DNA from: Achatina immaculata
Taxonomy: Eukaryota; Mollusca; Gastropoda; Stylommatophora; Achatinidae
Length of the DNA stretch: 64,000 nucleotides
Reading direction: 5' to 3'
NCBI GenBank assembly: GCA_009760885.1
Contig: CM019714.1
Location: 6,644,812 to 6,708,811 of the forward strand
Shown here: positions 23,451 through 33,429 of the stretch, in pieces
Layout: the number at the start of each line of letters is the position of its first letter
How positions within the stretch are numbered: the first letter of the stretch is position 1
Notes under the pieces: model-generated
Database searches by the model: none
Told to the model about the DNA's origin: nothing
What the model saw: only the letters and a program-made list of their open reading frames with translations
Position numbers and translations under genes: made by a program

Positions 23451-23635
23451 ATAATATGATGTGTTTTCAAGTACAAAAGGTTGAAATACAAAACTAATTT
23501 GTTTCCAAGTATATGCGGTTGAAATAAACATATTTATAGTTGTTTCCAAATATATGTTGTTGAAATAAACATATTTATAGTTGTTTCCAAATATATGTTG
23601 TTGAAATAAACATATTTATATTTGTTTCCAATTAG
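23451..23635. repeat. 41-bp minisatellite, left part
   Basis: Unit ttgaaataaacatatttata plus gttgtttccaaatatatgttg. About 4.5 units before an inserted RTE tail. Confidence 0.9.
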
Positions 23636-23838
23636 CACTAAGATGGACACCACAGGGGAACAGAAGTAAGGGTAGACCAAAAGAGACATGGAGAAGAACA
23701 ACAGAAAGGATGTTGAGCAATAGAGGGCTCACCTGGGCAAGAGCAGAAAAAAAGGTGAAGGACAGGCATTTGTGGAAAACCCTTGTGGAAGCCCCATGTG
23801 CCCTGGGCACTTAAGGTTCAGAGAGAGAGAGAGAGAGA
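23636..23838 (+). mobile_element. RTE-like family 2, 3' fragment
   Basis: It is about 95% identical by eye to 32767-32967: ALRWTPQGNRSKGRPKETWR and KDRHLWKTLVEAPCALGT in frame, ending at a stop and an (AG)n tail. It is a 5'-truncated insertion splitting the 41-bp array. Confidence 0.9.
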
Positions 23839-23856
23839 CGTGTAGTTGAAATAAAC

Positions 23857-23888
<32 letters not shown>

Positions 23889-23985
23889 CAATATATATAT
23901 ATATCAATATATATATATATATATCTTTGTTTCAAAATATATGTAGTGGAAATAAACATATTTATATTTGTTTCCAAATATATGT
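23839..23985. repeat. 41-bp minisatellite, right part, with (TA)n tract
   Basis: The array resumes with gttgaaataaacata, is invaded by (TA)n at 23855-23925, then ends after about two more units. Confidence 0.88.
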
Positions 23986-24490
23986 GATGGAGAGATACAT
24001 AAATTTGTACAGTCATGTGCAGACTTACAAACTATCATATTTGGGAGAGGCCTTCAGTTAATTTGGCAGCATGTCAGTCATTATAAGAGGAGGTCAGATA
24101 GTTTCCTTTTTCTGTATGAGGGTAGTGATGGTAGAGTGGCCAAATCCTAAGTCAGGTGTTATAGCATGAATGTTGTTCCCATTTTCCTACTTGTGAATGA
24201 CTTTTAGCTTCAACTCCAGATCAAGAAAATGACATTTCTTCTTGAATTCTTACATAGGTTTGGTTAGAACATACTTAGGAACCAAAATGTATAGATTTTA
24301 ATAAAAAATGGCTGCAAAATATCACTTCACACGCATACAAAGTTCTGTGGGGGGCAAATTAATGGAAGATAGGAAATGAGAAAGAAAAAAGATGTGCTCC
24401 AAGAACAAAACTGTTTTACTGTATTTTTTTACCTTACACTGTTTTAATATTTCTTTTAAAAATATCAACAAAAGTATCATAAACATATCA
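23986..24490. other. No gene seen; downstream of P450 gene
   Basis: No recognisable coding or repeat structure apart from AT-rich runs. Confidence 0.5.
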
Positions 24491-24504
24491 GTTTATCATA
24501 TTTT

Positions 24505-24510
24505 TTTATT
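24505..24510 (-). terminator. Candidate polyadenylation signal of P450 gene
   Basis: AATAAA on the minus strand, about 350 nt after the stop codon at 24861. Position fits a short 3' UTR, but the region is AT-rich so chance is possible. Confidence 0.3.
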
Positions 24511-24860
24511 ACAAATGAAATACAGTACTATATAATAGGTCAGATATGTACAGTGTAGCGCTGTATGGCTGGCATCACCACCACATTTGATTTTATTACA
24601 TTTGTGGCTCAGACAGCCAACATAAGTGCATGATTGTTTTTGTTTCCAAATATGGAAAGAAATATGTGGTTTAAATACACAGAAATTTATACTCTGAATA
24701 ATATATGTATTTACATCTAGTGAACTGTCACAAGCAATGTTGCAAGAGTATGATGATTGAAAACAAATATTTGTTATGTCTTGTGTTTTCATTAGTTCAT
24801 AGTTTCAGTGACAGTTTTAAGATGTTCTGGACATCAGGATTTTCTCCCCAAGGTGTGGTG

Positions 24861-26039
24861 CTAGGCAGGGATTCTCTCCAGTATCCTGACCTCGTATGGC
24901 TGTGGAGATGTTACAATCCCAAAATTTGGTTCCATGCTTGGAGGAGACGCAGGATTCACTGGCAGGAATTTGAATCTTTGGAACAATGAGGAAAAGAATA
25001 GGAACAGTTCCATCTTTGCCATAGCCTCACCAAGACAGGCTCTACGGCCAAGACCAAATGGGATGAATTCTTCTGGGTTTCTGATCTTGCCTTTCTCATC
25101 TAGGAACCGCTCAGGTCTGAAACTCATGGCATCAGCTCCCCAGATCTTCTTGTCATGTAGAACTGAGTCTAAGTTTGGAACGATGAATGTTTCTTTAGGC
25201 AGCATGTACCCTCTCAACGTAACCTCTTCTGGGCACATGTGGGCCAAAGACAGTGGCACAATGCTGGCCAAGCGCTGAACTTCCATGATGACAGCGTTTA
25301 AGTAAGGCAGCTTTGGCTTGTCATGCATGGCTGGAGTTCGCTCTGTCCCAATGACATCAGCAATCTCTTGATACACTTTCTCTTGAATGTCAGGATAGTT
25401 TAGAAAGTAGAGAATGCACCAGGAAATGGTAGTACTTGTGGTATCTGTCCCAGCAATGAATAAGTCAAACATAATTTTGATCAAATTCTCATCGTCCATG
25501 TAAGTTGACTCACCAGCTTCTGTTTTCTTGTGCTGTTCTATCATGTATGCGGCAATGAAATTGTCTGCATCAAGACTGCCAACATCCTCTTGCTTCTTCA
25601 CATCCAAGAACTTGGAGATTAAACCCAAAACAGAATTTACAGTTGAGATTGTTTTCTTGGCCTTGAAGAGATCCCCAGGAATGATTTTAAGAGCTGGAAT
25701 GAAGTTGATGACACTGACAGTCTTCTGAGTTGATAAAGCTTCCTCCAGATGACTAACAATATTCTGTATTTCTGGTTCATCATACTGAAACCGATGACCA
25801 ATGATAATGGAGCAGATGATGTTACACGTGCTGATATTGGTCATAAGCCCAAAGTTGATTGGCTTTTCTGTGTGACTTGCCAGATAGTTCATCAAACAGT
25901 TCACTTCCTCCTGAATCTTCTCGGCCAGGATGTTTTTACCCATACCAAACATCCTGAGAATAGCCAGTGACACAGTTCTCTGCTCCTTCCAGTTATGACC
26001 AGAGGAAAATATAACACCTTTACGTGGCATCCCAGTCAT
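24861..26039 (-). CDS. CYP2-like cytochrome P450, exon 3 (residues 104-495)
   Basis: A single 1179-bp exon begins after ..tgcactag| in phase 0 and ends in a stop. Domains in order, using whole-protein numbering: C-helix NWKEQR with its WxxxR heme-propionate pair (119-124), I-helix oxygen-binding AGTDTT (299-304), K-helix EVQR (ExxR, 356-359), PERF (412-415) and heme loop FGLGRRACLG with the axial Cys at 438. All invariant elements are present and the frame is open. Class II microsomal P450s of this clan oxidise hydrophobic substrates using electrons from P450 reductase at the ER; the substrate cannot be told from sequence. Upstream exons are 29358-29472 and one of the first exons at 42-47 kb. 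A merged exon covering about 80% of the protein implies extensive intron loss relative to vertebrate CYP2 genes. Confidence 0.95.
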   Translation of the reverse strand: MTGMPRKGVIFSSGHNWKEQRTVSLAILRMFGMGKNILAEKIQEEVNCLMNYLASHTEKPINFGLMTNISTCNIICSIIIGHRFQYDEPEIQNIVSHLEEALSTQKTVSVINFIPALKIIPGDLFKAKKTISTVNSVLGLISKFLDVKKQEDVGSLDADNFIAAYMIEQHKKTEAGESTYMDDENLIKIMFDLFIAGTDTTSTTISWCILYFLNYPDIQEKVYQEIADVIGTERTPAMHDKPKLPYLNAVIMEVQRLASIVPLSLAHMCPEEVTLRGYMLPKETFIVPNLDSVLHDKKIWGADAMSFRPERFLDEKGKIRNPEEFIPFGLGRRACLGEAMAKMELFLFFSSLFQRFKFLPVNPASPPSMEPNFGIVTSPQPYEVRILERIPA

Positions 26040-26279
26040 CTAGTGCAGGAAGTAAAGAACACTGTTTTCTTTTATTATTAGAAGCTCACAGAGCATTGTT
26101 ATTACTGGCATAACTGTTACTCCTTTTCTAAAAACATATGGAACATAGTTATCAGAGTTTCATTATGTTTTCTAAATATATGTAGAACATCATTATCAGT
26201 GATTAAAAGTGTTACGATTTTGGGGTACATAAGAAGAAAAAGTGACTGTAGGTAATACTGTTTTTGAAATAAGCCTAGT

Positions 26280-26424
26280 TCCAGAATATTTTGATCAGAC
26301 TAACCTGTACAGTTATCACAGGCTCTAAATTCTAGAATATTTTGATCAGAGTAACCTGTACAGTTATCACAGGCTCTAAATTCTAGAATTTTTTGATCAG
26401 AGTAACCAGTAGAGTTATCTTCTT
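26280..26424. repeat. 51-bp minisatellite in P450 intron 2, lower part
   Basis: Unit gactaacctgtacagttatc plus acagactctaaattctagaatattttgatca. About 2.8 units, split from the remainder (29108-29357) by an RTE insertion. On the gene strand every unit contains CAG|GTTAGT or a close variant. Confidence 0.93.
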
Positions 26425-28512
26425 CTTATATCTTATATCCTTTCCATGCCGTTAAACATCACATAGGGCTCGCAAGGTGGTTTGCCAAGTTCTCCTATCT
26501 TCGGCGTGTTTTTCAACCTCATCAAGGGATTTTATGCCTGTTAATTTGGCCTCTCTTAACAATGTCATCTTCAGAGTTTCCCATGGTCTGAATCTTTTTC
26601 TTTGGCCTGTTATGTTCCATATTATAGTATGTTTTGGGATTCTCTGACTGTTTCTTCTCATCATGTGACCAACATATGTCCATCTCCTTTTCCTGATCAC
26701 CCATGAAACTGGTTGTTGTTCAGTCATCTGTCTTATCTCTCCATTGTTCTTGAATTCGTTCTACTTGATGCTGAGTATTTTTCTTAGGCATTTGTTTTCA
26801 AAAGAGTCTCTTATTTCTTTAGTTTTTTTCCTTCTTTCACATGCATAAATGAGGGTGGATATTACATTTGAGTTGAATAGTCTTAACTTGGTTTTTGTGC
26901 TTATAACTTTTGAATTCTATATGTTCTCAAGATTCTTGAAGATCAGTGCTGCTTTTGCAATTCTAATTCTAACTTCCTTTCTGGTGTCACCATCCTGGTC
27001 TATGTAGCTGCCAAGGTATGCAAATTGATTGATTTCTTCAGTATCTATTCCTTCTATGTGTATTTTTCCATTATTTCATTATTTTTGATTTGTCCTTGTT
27101 AACTTCAAGTCCTATTTTGTTAGCCAGTGAAGACAGTCTGTTTTTTATGGCATGGAATTCACATTGTTGCTAATAAGAGTTATGTCATCAGCAAAATCAA
27201 GATGTTCTAGTTGGGTCCCATGTACCCAGTCAATACCAATGTTACCTGTGCAGCATTTTTTCATTATGAAGTCTACTGTAATTCCAAAAAAGCAAAGGAG
27301 ACAGTGTACATCCTTGTTTCACACCTGTTTCAATCTGAAACCATTCACTCATCCCTTCTTCTGTTTTGACTGCACAAACATATCTACTGCAGAAGTCCTT
27401 AATAATGCTGACAATTTTAGATGGTATTCCATATAGACTTAAAATTCTCCACAATGAATCTCTGTGTATGCTGTCAAATGCCTTTTTAAAGTCTATGAAA
27501 TTCAGTATTAATGGTTTCTGCTTTTCAATATGTTCTTCAAGTATTATTCTGAGTAAAGATCTAGTTGAGACAGCTTCTACCTTTTCAAAATCCTGCTTGT
27601 TCTTCTCTCATTGCAGTATCCACTATATCTTTAAGTCTATTCAAAATGACCTTGCAAAATACTTTTGACACAACTGATATTAAGGTTACTCCTCTCCAAT
27701 TGTTACAGTCACTAAGGTTGCCTTTTTTGATATTTTAACAATGATTCCTTTTTTCCATTTAGAAGGGACCCTTTCTTCTTTCCAAATCTTATTAAACATT
27801 CTCTGTAGTTGTGTCATGTTGTCACTATTGATAGCTTTGCTATCAATAGTGTTATTTCATCTTCACCTGCAGCTTTGTTGTTAGCCATTAAATTCACTGC
27901 TGCTTCAGTTTCATGCACTTTAATTTCATCTAGGTTGACATTTAGTTGTGGGGCTGGTAAGTTGGTTTCAAGGTTTAACAATTCTTTTGGGTGTGGTCGA
28001 TTAAGTATTTCTTGGAAGTGTTCAGCCCATCTTTGCTTTGGTCTTTACTTGATGTTAATAGGTTTCCAGTTTTGCTACGGATTGGTCTTTCTTTAGATGT
28101 AATAGTACATGTTAGCCTTGTTTGTATGTTAGTTAATGTTTTGCTGTCTACTGTTTTTGTTGCTTTCTCTGCCTCTTTTGCCATATTTTCTATGTATTCT
28201 CTTTTATCCCTTCTATCTGAACTTTTTACTTTCTTGTCTATATCTTTATATGTTGCTTTTGCCAGATCTTTTCCAAGGTCTGTTTTTACATTCAACATGT
28301 CTAATTTGGCTGATCATCTTTTATGTATGTACTTCCATGTGTTTTCTGATATCCATTCTTTTCTATTTGGTTTTTTCAGTCCAGCGCTTGCTTTTGCTGC
28401 TGTGATTATGGCTGTGCTGTAAGAATTCCATAATTCATCTGTACCTATCTCCTCTACTTCACTGGGTGTTGTGGAATGATTGGCAAGTTCCAGATTGAAA
28501 TTACTGTTAGTA

Positions 28513-28525
28513 TTCTCTTCTTCTA
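28513..28525 (+). repeat. 13-bp target-site duplication, left
   Basis: ttctcttcttcta, repeated exactly at 29070-29082; an uninterrupted family-1 copy (22140 region, complement) has one such site. Confidence 0.85.
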
Positions 28526-28681
28526 ACAGATAAAAGGGATGGCGACTGCAGTAAAACTGGTTAATATAAGGTAGATAGAGGTGTATGGTGCAGTTTTACA
28601 AAGTGAGGGAGGAAGTGAGCAAGGTGAGAAAAAAACGAATATAAAGTATGAGAATGTATAAATGAAATACATACAACATCC

Positions 28682-28706
28682 GATATTTCGGCGTGAGCCT
28701 TATTCG
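28682..28706 (-). ncRNA. Hammerhead-like motif, left palindrome arm
   Basis: The minus strand reads CGAATAAGGC, loop TCAC, GCCGAAATATC. The first conserved block is degenerate. Confidence 0.35.
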
Positions 28707-28928
28707 AGGATACATGCAAAGCAAAATACAAACATATATAACTTATCTGAAGCGTCTTGCTCTCAGTAAAGCGGAAATGTGTGTGGAAGGAGGAGGAGGA
28801 GGAAAACGGTTCTGTAGGCAACGGTTTTTTTTCCTCCTCCTCCTTCTTCCACACACATTTCCGCTTTACTGAGAGCAAGACGCTTCAGATAAGTTATATA
28901 TGTTTGTATTTTGTTTTGCATGTATCCT

Positions 28929-28953
28929 CGAATAAGGCTCACGCCGAAATATC
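28929..28953 (+). ncRNA. Hammerhead-like motif, right palindrome arm
   Basis: Exact inverted copy of the left-arm motif. Confidence 0.35.
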
Positions 28954-29069
28954 GGATGTTGTATGTATTTCATTTATACATTCTCATACTTTATATTCGT
29001 TTTTTTCTCACCTTGCTCACTTCCTCCCTCACTTTGTAAAACTGCACCATACACCTCTATCTACCTTAT

Positions 29070-29082
29070 TTCTCTTCTTCTA
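29070..29082 (+). repeat. 13-bp target-site duplication, right
   Basis: Second copy of ttctcttcttcta flanking the palindromic insertion. Confidence 0.85.
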
Positions 29083-29107
29083 GGCTGTGGCTGTTTATCT
29101 TTCTGTA

Positions 29108-29357
29108 TAGTTATCATAGGCTTTAAATTCTAGAATATTTTGATCAGACTAACCTGTACAGTTATCACAGACTCTAAATTCTAGAATATTTTGATCAGAC
29201 TAACCTGTACAGTTATCACAGACTCTAAATTCTAGAATATTTTGATCAGACTAACCTGTACAGTTATCACAGACTCTAAATTCTAGAATATTTTGATCAG
29301 ACTAACCTGTACAGTTATTACAGACTCTAAATTCTAGAAAATTTTGATCAGACTAAC
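29108..29357. repeat. 51-bp minisatellite abutting P450 exon 2
   Basis: About five units, same as 26280-26424. The last unit ends exactly at the exon 2 donor: exon ...GACGAG|gttagtctgatca continues into the repeat on the gene strand. Confidence 0.93.
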
Positions 29358-29472
29358 CTCGTCTGGAAAAGATGGAGGTCGGTCTGAGAAGAAGTCTGCC
29401 TTCTTGACCAAGGCTTCTTTGAGGACGTCATATCCATTGAGAACAACAACCAGAGATCCACCCATTTTAAGG
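29358..29472 (-). CDS. CYP2-like cytochrome P450, exon 2 (residues 65-103)
   Basis: A 115-bp exon lies between the acceptor ..gttttacag| (29475 region) and the donor GAG|gttagt (29357-29352). Phase 2 at the start joins the AG of exon 1 to C, giving Ser, and then LKMGGSLVVVLNGYDVLKEA and LVKKADFFSDRPPSFPDE; it ends in phase 0, matching exon 3. FSDRP and VLNGYDxLKEAL are typical of this part of CYP2 proteins. Intron 1 is at least 12.9 kb (to 42395) and contains the nested RTE elements and many minisatellites. Intron 2 is 3.3 kb. Confidence 0.9.
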
Positions 29473-29574
29473 CTGTAAAACAAGCATTTTACCTGAACAT
29501 TTAGACATTGTTTTCAACAGCATTATCATCATCATTATTATAATTGTTATTATCTTAGTGTACATAATAACACC

Positions 29575-29767
29575 CCTTAACAAAACAGCTGAGAAACACA
29601 TAAATGCTTTTGAATGTAAATGCTACAGAAGAATTCTTGAAATATCATAGACATAAAAAGGACAAAAATATCTGTACTACAAGAACTTACTATTGAAGAG
29701 GACTGGCTAGTAAAGAGTATTAAACAGAGAAAACTGAAATATTTTGGACACATTAAACGTCATGATA
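29575..29767 (+). mobile_element. RTE-like family 3 fragment, 5' half of a split copy
   Basis: Homologous to 9043-9240 (NKTAEKHINAFECKCYRR...). It ends with aaacgtcatgata (29755-29767), which is repeated at 32968-32980 on the other side of the family-2 insertion. The 3' half resumes there. Confidence 0.88.
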
Positions 29768-29966
29768 CCCCCGTGTGGTACTCGGGATCTGCAAAGAATA
29801 GGACCACTGTACCCTACCACGCATGATCGTAAAAGGCGACTAAGGAGGGTTCAGCATAGGGCCAGCAACCCTATCTGGTAAAAACTATCAGACTGCTACA
29901 GAAACGGAAGCAAGGGAAAAAACAAATGCAGGTGGAAGGAGAAATGCTTATCAGGAAACTGAGCCC

Positions 29967-31031
29967 ATGAAGGTTGTGGATGAAAGCCAGCCACTGGAAG
30001 TCCCCAGCCCGACTGCAGACCTCCTGGAACCTAAACACAAGATGCAAATAGGCAGCTGGAATGTAAGAACACTTAACCAGACTGGAAAACTAGCACAAAC
30101 CATCAAGGAAATGCACAGATACAAACTAGACATACTAGGAATACAAGAAGCAGGATGGACAGGACAAGGCAGAAGGAAATTAACAACACAGCACACAGAA
30201 GATACAATAATATGGTCAGGTAAAGAAGATCTTCATGAAGGAGGAGTAGCATTGATTATAACAAAAGAAGCATCAAGAGCATTGCTGAAATGGACCCCAA
30301 TAAATGAGAGATTATTATATGCACGCTTCAACTCAAGATTCACGAAGCTGTCTATTATAGTTTGTTACGCACCAACAGAAGCAGCTGAAGAGGAATTAAA
30401 AGAAGATTTTTACAACAGCCTCCAAGCAACAGTAGAAACAATACCCAAGCATGATATGCTACTCATCTTGGGCGACTTCTATGCAAAAGTAGGTGAAGGA
30501 AATGAAGACAGAAGAAGAATCATGGGAAGAGAAGGAATCAGAGAAATAAATGAAAATGGAGAAAGACTGTGCAGTTTCTGTGAAGAAAACATGATGACCA
30601 TTGGAGGGACAATTTTCCAACACAAAAACATCCATAAGGTGACTTGGAGGTCACCAGATAAAACCACAGAAAACCAAATCGATCAAATACTAATAAACAA
30701 CAAGTGGAAACGGTCACTACAAGATGTGCCAGCAAGGAAAGGAGCAGATGTAGGAAGTGATCACAACCTTCTGGTAGCAAAAATAAAACTAAAATTAAGG
30801 AAAGCCAAAATCGGAGAACACAGAAAGATACATTTTGATACAAGAAAACTGATAGACCAGCAAACAAGAAATGAATTCTCAATAGTACTTAAGAACCTCT
30901 TCAGTGTCCTACAAGACGAAGCAGAAATGTCCATATTAGAGTTCAATAAAACACTACAGGAAACAGCAAAAGAGGTGCTGGGATATTGGAAAAGGAGAAA
31001 AGAGGAATGGATAAGCGAGACCACATGGTAA
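29967..31031 (+). CDS. RTE-like family 2 endonuclease, 354 residues, ends at premature TAA
   Basis: Endonuclease motifs: IGSWNVRTLNQTG, LGIQEAGWTGQG, VCYAPTEAAEEE, LLILGDFYAKVGEG (Asn to Tyr in the usual GDFNAK) and GADVGSDHNLLVA. A linker follows up to ISETTW, where TAA (31029-31031) ends the frame. In family 1 the homologous ISDKTW continues into the linker, so this is a premature stop. The changed Asn in GDFN may also impair catalysis. Confidence 0.85.
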   Translation: MKVVDESQPLEVPSPTADLLEPKHKMQIGSWNVRTLNQTGKLAQTIKEMHRYKLDILGIQEAGWTGQGRRKLTTQHTEDTIIWSGKEDLHEGGVALIITKEASRALLKWTPINERLLYARFNSRFTKLSIIVCYAPTEAAEEELKEDFYNSLQATVETIPKHDMLLILGDFYAKVGEGNEDRRRIMGREGIREINENGERLCSFCEENMMTIGGTIFQHKNIHKVTWRSPDKTTENQIDQILINNKWKRSLQDVPARKGADVGSDHNLLVAKIKLKLRKAKIGEHRKIHFDTRKLIDQQTRNEFSIVLKNLFSVLQDEAEMSILEFNKTLQETAKEVLGYWKRRKEEWISETTW

Positions 31032-31114
31032 AAGATAGAGCAAAGAAAAGAAATCAAGAAAAAAATTACTGAACACCAAATCACAACGGCTTAAAGAACG
31101 AGTTTTAAGTAATT

Positions 31115-32945
31115 ATGCACAAAAAAGACAAAGAAGTGAAGGAATCATGCCGTCAAGATAAACGTCAATATTATGACAACTTAGCAGAAACAGCAGAGAA
31201 AGCAGCATATACAAATGACATGAAAACCATATATAAAATCACAAAGCAGATGACAGGTAACTTCAACACAAGATGTGAAAGTGCAGTAAGAACACAAAAT
31301 GGACTACTGGTCAGTGGAGAAAGGGAAAAAATTGAAAGATGGAGGGAACACTTTAACACCCTACTAAACAGAACACAAGCAGCACAAACAATAGACATAC
31401 CTGAAGCAAAAACTGAACTAAACATCAATACAGGACCAATAACAACAAATGAAGTAAAGGAGGCGATAAAGAAGCTAAAATCAGACAGGGCACCAGGTGA
31501 AGATGAAGTGACTGCTGAGATGTTGAAAGCAGAAGAAACAGAAACACCAAAACAGCTTTGCCGGATATTACAACAAATTTGGGATCTAGAAAAAAGCCCC
31601 AGAGGAGTGGAAAACTGGGCTTATAGTAAAACTACCAAAGAAGGGTGACCTCAGAGTTTGCGGGAACTGGAGAGGCATTACCCTACTGCCACTCACCAGT
31701 AAAGTATTTTGCAGAATAATCATTAACAGAATTATACCAACACTTGAGGAAAAGCTTCGGAAAGAGCAGGCAGGATTTAGGAAAGGAAAATCATGCATAG
31801 ACCACATATTTGTACTTAGACAAATATTAGAACAGGCAAATGAGTGGCATAGCACAACATATGCATTATTCATAGATTTTGAGAAAGCCTTTGACAGTGT
31901 CAACAGAGATGCACTGTGGAAAATCCTAAGATGGCATGGCCTCCCCCATAAAATAGTTAATGTAATCAAAGCCCTATACGAGGGTTTTCAGTGCAAAGTT
32001 ATCTGTGGAGAATATACCTCCAGCAGCTTTAGGGTACAAACAGGAGTGAAACAGGGATGTGTACTATCACCAACATTATTTATCTTGGCAGTAGACTGGT
32101 TAATGAAGGAGGCAACACCAGACAAACGCAGAGGATTACAATGGACCCTTGACACAGTGCTGGAGGACCTTGACTTTGCTGACGACATTTGTCTATTATC
32201 AAGCAGTCACAAAGATATGCAAGATAAAATAAACAAGCTAACTCAGAAGGCAAACAACATAGGACTAAAGATCAATGTAGGAAAGACAAAGTTAATGAAG
32301 CAAAATGTGAACAACAGAAATGTACTCAGAGTAGATAGCAAGTTAGTGAAGGAGGTCAACGAATTTGCATACCTTGGCAGCAGAGTAGTAGAAAATGGAG
32401 ACAGCACAGAGGACATCAACAGCAGACTTACTAGAGCAAACCAGGCTTTTACAATGCTGCAGACTATATGGAAATAAAAAAAACTAAGCATAAATATGAA
32501 AATCAGGATATTTAAGAGTAATGTTCTAAGTGTACTACTCTATGGAAGTGAATGCTGGAAAATCACCAAAACCATAGAAAACAAGTTGAATTCTTTCCAG
32601 ACTAAATGTTTACGAAGAATTAGAAAAATATTTTGGCCAAACACCATAAGAAATAACATCTTATTAGCAGAAATGCAGATGAAGCCACTGACGACAATTA
32701 TTGAGGAAAGACGCTAGCGATGGTTGGGACATGTGCTCCGAATGACTGACAACTCACTACCAAAAATAGCACTAAGATGGACACCACAGGGGAACAGAAG
32801 TAAGGGTAGACCAAAAGAGACATGGAGAAGAACAACAGAAAGGATGCTGAGCAATAGAGGGCTCATCTGGGCAAGAGCAGAAAAAAAGGCTAAGGACAGG
32901 CATTTGTGGAAAACCCTTGTGGAAGCCCCATGTGCCCTGGGCACT
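31115..32945 (+). pseudogene. RTE-like family 2 reverse transcriptase, broken
   Basis: 31115-31648 encodes the linker and RAPGEDEVTAEMLK. A +1 shift near 31600 leads to GLIVKLPKKGDLRVCGNWRG, EQAGFRKGKSCIDH, FIDFEKAFDSVNRDALW, TGVKQGCVLSPTLF and the catalytic FADDI (near 32175-32190), to 32477. One stop later the C-terminal domain follows: VLLYGSECWKITKTIENK, IIEERR, stop, RWLGHVLRMTDNSL, then KGRPKETWRRTTERM and KTLVEAPCALGT. Confidence 0.87.
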
Positions 32946-32967
32946 TAAGGTTCAGAGAGAGAGAGAG

Positions 32968-33175
32968 AAACGTCATGATAATCTAGAGAAGACTGTCTTG
33001 AAAGGGTACATTATGGGAAAAAGAAATAGAGGAAACCAAAGCAGAGTTGGCTGCAAGACATCGTTGATGATCTGCAAATGGATGCATCAGCAGCAGGCCA
33101 TCTTGTTTACAACCAAGAAGCCTACAGGAGTGCTGTTATGGAGACAACTTCCGCAAGGGACATGCAAATGAGTGA
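32968..33175 (+). mobile_element. RTE-like family 3 fragment, 3' half of the split copy
   Basis: Resumes at the 13-bp duplication and aligns with 9233-9440 (NLEKTVLKGYIMGKRNRG, MDASAAGHLVYNQEAYRSAV), ending gggacatgcaaatgagtgaa, the family's short-repeat 3' end. Confidence 0.88.
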
Positions 33176-33369
33176 ATGATGAATGACAAAATAACGCTGA
33201 AGCTGACACACATTTATGTAGTTTTTTTCCTTTTTAGTGCTTCACCACAGACTTCTCACATTTCTAGGAATGTCTGTCAGAGCTTTCATTCACACTCTTG
33301 TGCCAAGATTTGTCCCTTAATCCCTAGGTTGATAAAAAAATCTCACCATCGTACAAATTAAAATTGGTG

Positions 33370-33429
33370 AACCACTTTGCGAGCCCTATGTGACGTTTAA
33401 CGGCACGGGAAGGATATAAGATATAAGAT
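33370..33429 (+). mobile_element. RTE-like family 1, 60-bp 3' tail
   Basis: Matches only the last codons (TLRALCDV-type), gtttaacggcacgggaagg and the ataagatataagat tail, a severely 5'-truncated insertion. Confidence 0.8.

Larger units (their letters stand above)
28526..29069. mobile_element. Penelope-related inverted-repeat insertion (about 500-bp palindrome)
   Basis: Bases 28565-28813 are the reverse complement of about 28822-29069 with very few differences, around a roughly 10-20-bp centre in a GGA/TCC-rich tract. Each arm contains the hammerhead-like motif seen in the Penelope termini. The left edge (cagataaaagggatggcgac) matches the edges of single-armed relics at 37731 and 51846. The unit is bounded by a 13-bp target duplication, so it inserted as a unit into the RTE copy. 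The two overlapping ORFs on opposite strands (28561-28878 and 28757-29083) encode nearly the same peptide only because of the palindrome. Confidence 0.85.
26425..29107 (-). mobile_element. RTE-like family 1 copy, 5'-truncated, in P450 intron 2
   Basis: Minus strand, same coding orientation as the host gene. It starts at the 3' tail (atcttatatcc, 26431-26442). The C-terminus follows (26452-26727, PVSWVIRKRRWTYVGHMM, REAKLTGIKSLDEVEK), then FADDIT near 27180-27205, the KQGCTLSPLLF region (27242-27454), FIDFKKAFDSIHRDSLW-like remains near 27440-27500, and the pre-RT linker (27975-28298, KDIDKKVKSSDRRDKREYIE). It breaks off near 29107 in the APE-RT linker. Many frameshifts make it inactive. agttatc borders both ends and may be the target duplication. 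It is interrupted by the palindrome at 28526-29069. Confidence 0.87.
29768..32967 (+). mobile_element. RTE-like family 2, full-length 3.2-kb element
   Basis: Both ends are defined by the 13-bp duplication aaacgtcatgata. The 5' leader begins ccccgtgtggtactcggg and contains cgtaaaaggcgactaa. Coding fragments for APE and RT follow; the 3' end is an (AG)n tail after the stop at 32946. It is complete in length but has one early stop and at least two further frameshifts or stops. Confidence 0.92.

Noticed and set aside
28561..29083. Two similar 105-108-codon ORFs on opposite strands
   Set aside because: The similarity is caused by the palindrome; no coding signature.
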